Source of the DNA: Micrococcaceae bacterium UBA7136
GTDB taxonomy: Bacteria > Actinomycetota > Actinomycetes > Actinomycetales > Micrococcaceae
Assembly (NCBI GenBank): GCA_002492045.1
Contig: DKXC01000020.1
Coordinates: 1 to 7,270, forward strand
DNA: 7,270 bases
Direction: 5' to 3'
The position numbers were made by a program, and so were the translations under genes. Shown here in pieces: positions 5,456 through 7,270 of this stretch; the first letter of the stretch is position 1, and every line of letters starts with the position of its first letter. The notes under the pieces are model-generated. The model made no database searches and was not told the origin of the DNA. It was given only the letters and a program-made list of their open reading frames with translations.

Positions 5456-6232
5456 TTACTCAGCTAATTGAGCGGCATCCAAAATAAAATCAATCACCGG
5501 TTCATAGAGGTGGGGTGAGACATTATCGTCCATAGGAACCGCCACTAGAATCTGCTCCTGCTCGGCTGAGACAAAAAGCCCCGGATCATTACAGTCAGCA
5601 ATGCCGATGGTGGGCAGGCCCAGACTGGCAGAATAACCAGCCAGACCGTGGTCAGCCACCACCAAATCCGGAACGATTCCCTTCTCTTCTAGCTGCTCTA
5701 GGGCCAACTGCATAGGGCCGGGAAAGTGAGTATGCTGCAGGTTGCCGTACTGCTCTAGCATGATGACATCAAAAATCTGCCGGATTTCACCGTCACCAAA
5801 GGCCATGCCTTCCTCAATGGCCAGCACCTGGGCCCCGGCTGATTGGGCCACCTGGGCCAGCCTGGCGTAGATAGGCAGAAGGCCAGCTGGGTGGCCGGTA
5901 GCAAAGAGGATAGAAGATTCCTGGCGGACGGCCTGGCCAAAGATCTGGCCGTAGCGGCGCAGGCCCTGGAGGCAGAGCTGGGCGCTAATAGTGTCCTGAC
6001 CCTGAGCATGGGCGGGGTCTGCCTGGATACCAACCCGCTTAACCATGAGGTCAAAAACCTGCTGGTAGGTCCAGTCTCTGGTCCATTTGACCCCGAACTC
6101 TAGGTGCTCATTGCCCTCGAGAAAGCCCTGAATATGGGCCAGGTTATTCTCACGGGGGGTGGCTACCTGGCCGGTAATTCGGGCTGAGTCTAGGTAGGCG
6201 GCAAATTCTTGGTCGGTCATCGAAAAGGTCAT
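5456..6232 (-). CDS. Actinobacterial 'phosphatase' family protein, coupled to mshA-like gene
   Basis: This 258-residue protein has no signal peptide or membrane segment and is probably cytosolic. I recognise it as an actinobacterial family usually annotated only as phosphatase; I know of no firm substrate assignment. Conserved-looking blocks: QVATPRENNLAHI 22-34, KWTRDWTYQQVFDLM 49-63, QGQDTI 77-82, FATGHPAGLLPIY 110-122, LQHTHFPGPM 165-174, PDLVVADHGLAGYSASLGLPTIGIADCNDPGLFV 188-221 and VPMDDNVSPHLYEP 232-245. The His, Asp and Asn residues in GHP, ADHG and DCNDP are candidate active-site or metal residues (inference). The ATG at 6232-6230 overlaps the stop of the upstream glycosyltransferase as ATGA, with AAAGAGAAG just before it, implying translational coupling. 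A second in-frame ATG at 6220-6218 lacks such a site. The coupling suggests it acts on a product of the glycosyltransferase, possibly as the mycothiol-pathway phosphatase. That is a hypothesis only. Confidence 0.8.
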   Translation of the reverse strand: MTFSMTDQEFAAYLDSARITGQVATPRENNLAHIQGFLEGNEHLEFGVKWTRDWTYQQVFDLMVKRVGIQADPAHAQGQDTISAQLCLQGLRRYGQIFGQAVRQESSILFATGHPAGLLPIYARLAQVAQSAGAQVLAIEEGMAFGDGEIRQIFDVIMLEQYGNLQHTHFPGPMQLALEQLEEKGIVPDLVVADHGLAGYSASLGLPTIGIADCNDPGLFVSAEQEQILVAVPMDDNVSPHLYEPVIDFILDAAQLAE

Positions 6233-7270
6233 GGCTTCTCTTTCTGGGTTTGGGTCAGGATGTTTTGGTAGAGCTGGTGGAGTTTCTGGGCTGTGGTCTG
6301 CCAGGTTCGCTCCCGGGCTGCCGCTGCCCCGGCCCTCCCCAGGCGCTGGCGGAGTTGGGGGTTTCTGACGGCCCGTTCGATAGCCTTGGCCCAGGCAGCC
6401 GGGGTGGGGGAGTCAACTAGCAGGCCGCTTACCCCGTCCTCAAGGATGCTGGCCAGACCGGGAATGTTAGAAGCTAGCACAGGGCTGCCGCAGGCCTGGG
6501 CTTCCAGGGCTAGCAGGCCAAAGGTTTCAGAAGAAGAGGGCACCACCACCAGGTCGGCCTCCCGCAGGGTCTGGGCCAGTTGCTCAGGTGCCTGGGCAGG
6601 TAGGAGCCTGATACGGTCTGCTAGGCCTAGCTCCTCGGCTCTGGCCAGAAGACTCTGCTCGTAGCCAGAACCGGAGCTACCCACCAGGTCAAAGCTGACT
6701 TCAAGGTCTGTCGGCAGTAGGGGTAGGGCCTCCACGACCAGGTGGGGGCCCTTGAGGGGCTGGGGACGTCCGGCAAAAACTAGGCGGGCCTTCTGGCTAG
6801 AGCCAGCATGGGCTGGGGAGACCCCGGGTAGGGGCCGGAAAACAGAGCTATCAACCCCGGGGCTGATCAGCTGCACCTTAGCCGGATCCAAACGGTAATC
6901 AGCTAGCATCTGCTCAGCCTCCTGGGGGGTATTAACCACCAGGGCCCAGATCCTATCTAGAACTTCCTGCTCGGCCTGGTAGCGGGAGTCAGGCTCAGCT
7001 ACCTGCCCGGCCGCCAGCTGCCGGTTCTTGCCAGCGGCCGACGTATGCAGGGTAGCGACCAGGGGAGTAGCTGGGTAGGCCAAGGAGGCAGCTAGACCAG
7101 AGAGCCAATAGTGGGCATGAACCAAATCTGGTGCCTGCTGGGCAGAATCCCGCATGGCCCGGGCAAAGGCCTCCAGGTGCTGGGGTAGGTCCTCCTTCCT
7201 AAAGCCCTCAGCCTCCGGCAGATAGAGCTGATGAACCAGGGCCCTCTCCCCCCAAGAGACCTGGGACTGG
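6229..7270 (-). CDS. mshA: MshA-like GT4 glycosyltransferase, 5' end cut by window edge
   Basis: MshA joins GlcNAc from UDP-GlcNAc to 1L-myo-inositol-1-phosphate, the first step of mycothiol synthesis. The frame stays open to the window edge: 38 further codons precede the first visible ATG at 7155, and these carry the family motif KEDLPQHLEAFA, so that ATG is internal. About 346 residues are visible of a family of roughly 420-480. In visible numbering: LVHAHYWLSG 49-58, LHTSAAGKN 74-82, VNTPQEAEQML 112-122, ISPGVD 135-140, FAGRPQPLKGP 165-175 in the nucleotide-sugar domain, and SETFGLLALEAQACGSP 247-263 with the EX7E pair Glu248/Glu256. The blocks resemble M. tuberculosis MshA (HAHYWLSG, GRLQPFKGP). 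LHTSAAGKNR replaces the AHTLAAVKN I recall there, so a related GT4 enzyme with another acceptor is possible. It is co-transcribed with the phosphatase-like gene, overlapping it by 4 bases. Confidence 0.75.
   Translation of the reverse strand, partial: QSQVSWGERALVHQLYLPEAEGFRKEDLPQHLEAFARAMRDSAQQAPDLVHAHYWLSGLAASLAYPATPLVATLHTSAAGKNRQLAAGQVAEPDSRYQAEQEVLDRIWALVVNTPQEAEQMLADYRLDPAKVQLISPGVDSSVFRPLPGVSPAHAGSSQKARLVFAGRPQPLKGPHLVVEALPLLPTDLEVSFDLVGSSGSGYEQSLLARAEELGLADRIRLLPAQAPEQLAQTLREADLVVVPSSSETFGLLALEAQACGSPVLASNIPGLASILEDGVSGLLVDSPTPAAWAKAIERAVRNPQLRQRLGRAGAAAARERTWQTTAQKLHQLYQNILTQTQKEKP

Noticed and set aside
6218..6220. Second ATG as the start of the phosphatase-like protein
   Set aside because: It lacks a purine-rich site upstream, whereas the ATG at 6232 has AAAGAGAAG before it and the typical ATGA overlap.
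7153..7155. ATG at 7155 as the start of the glycosyltransferase
   Set aside because: Codons upstream to the window edge stay open and encode the family's KEDLP-HL-AFA block, so the true start lies outside the window.

Overview
The window looks like a core chromosomal segment of a moderately GC-rich actinobacterium. The evidence is a mycobacterial-style CoaA, an MshA-like glycosyltransferase (mycothiol is an actinobacterial thiol), an actinobacteria-type 'phosphatase' family protein, and start codons without well-placed Shine-Dalgarno sequences. A member of the Micrococcaceae, perhaps Rothia-like, fits best. That placement is inferred from protein character and base composition, not from a marker gene. 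No mobile element, tRNA, rRNA or CRISPR array was seen.

Left part (1-2771). A divergent pair shares a 138-base intergenic region. coaA (pantothenate kinase, coenzyme A synthesis) runs leftwards and is cut by the window edge. glmS (glucosamine-6-phosphate synthase) runs rightwards and ends in a strong intrinsic terminator. Both start codons lack a properly spaced Shine-Dalgarno sequence and have a -10-like hexamer 6-7 bases upstream, so both mRNAs may be leaderless. A TGTGA-N4-TCACA palindrome lies just upstream of coaA.

Middle (2772-3810). nnrD encodes a stand-alone ADP-dependent NAD(P)H-hydrate dehydratase (metabolite repair) without the epimerase domain usually fused to it. It meets the next gene tail to tail across a strong hairpin at 3732-3764.

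Right part (3811-7270, all minus strand, so transcribed from right to left). First comes the 3' portion of an MshA-like GT4 glycosyltransferase, cut by the window edge. It overlaps by ATGA with a 258-residue protein of an actinobacterial family usually labelled phosphatase. After a 166-base gap with G tracts and inverted repeats comes a WbaP/CpsE-type polyprenyl-phosphate sugar-1-phosphate transferase that would start an exopolysaccharide or capsule repeat unit.

A shared theme is amino-sugar and nucleotide-sugar metabolism. GlmS feeds UDP-GlcNAc, which MshA uses and which cell-wall and surface polysaccharides also draw on. The most interesting point is the coupled MshA-like/phosphatase pair. 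MshA makes a phosphorylated product whose phosphatase (the step called MshA2) has, to my knowledge, no assigned gene, and the coupled partner is a natural candidate. This is a hypothesis from context, not a demonstrated function.
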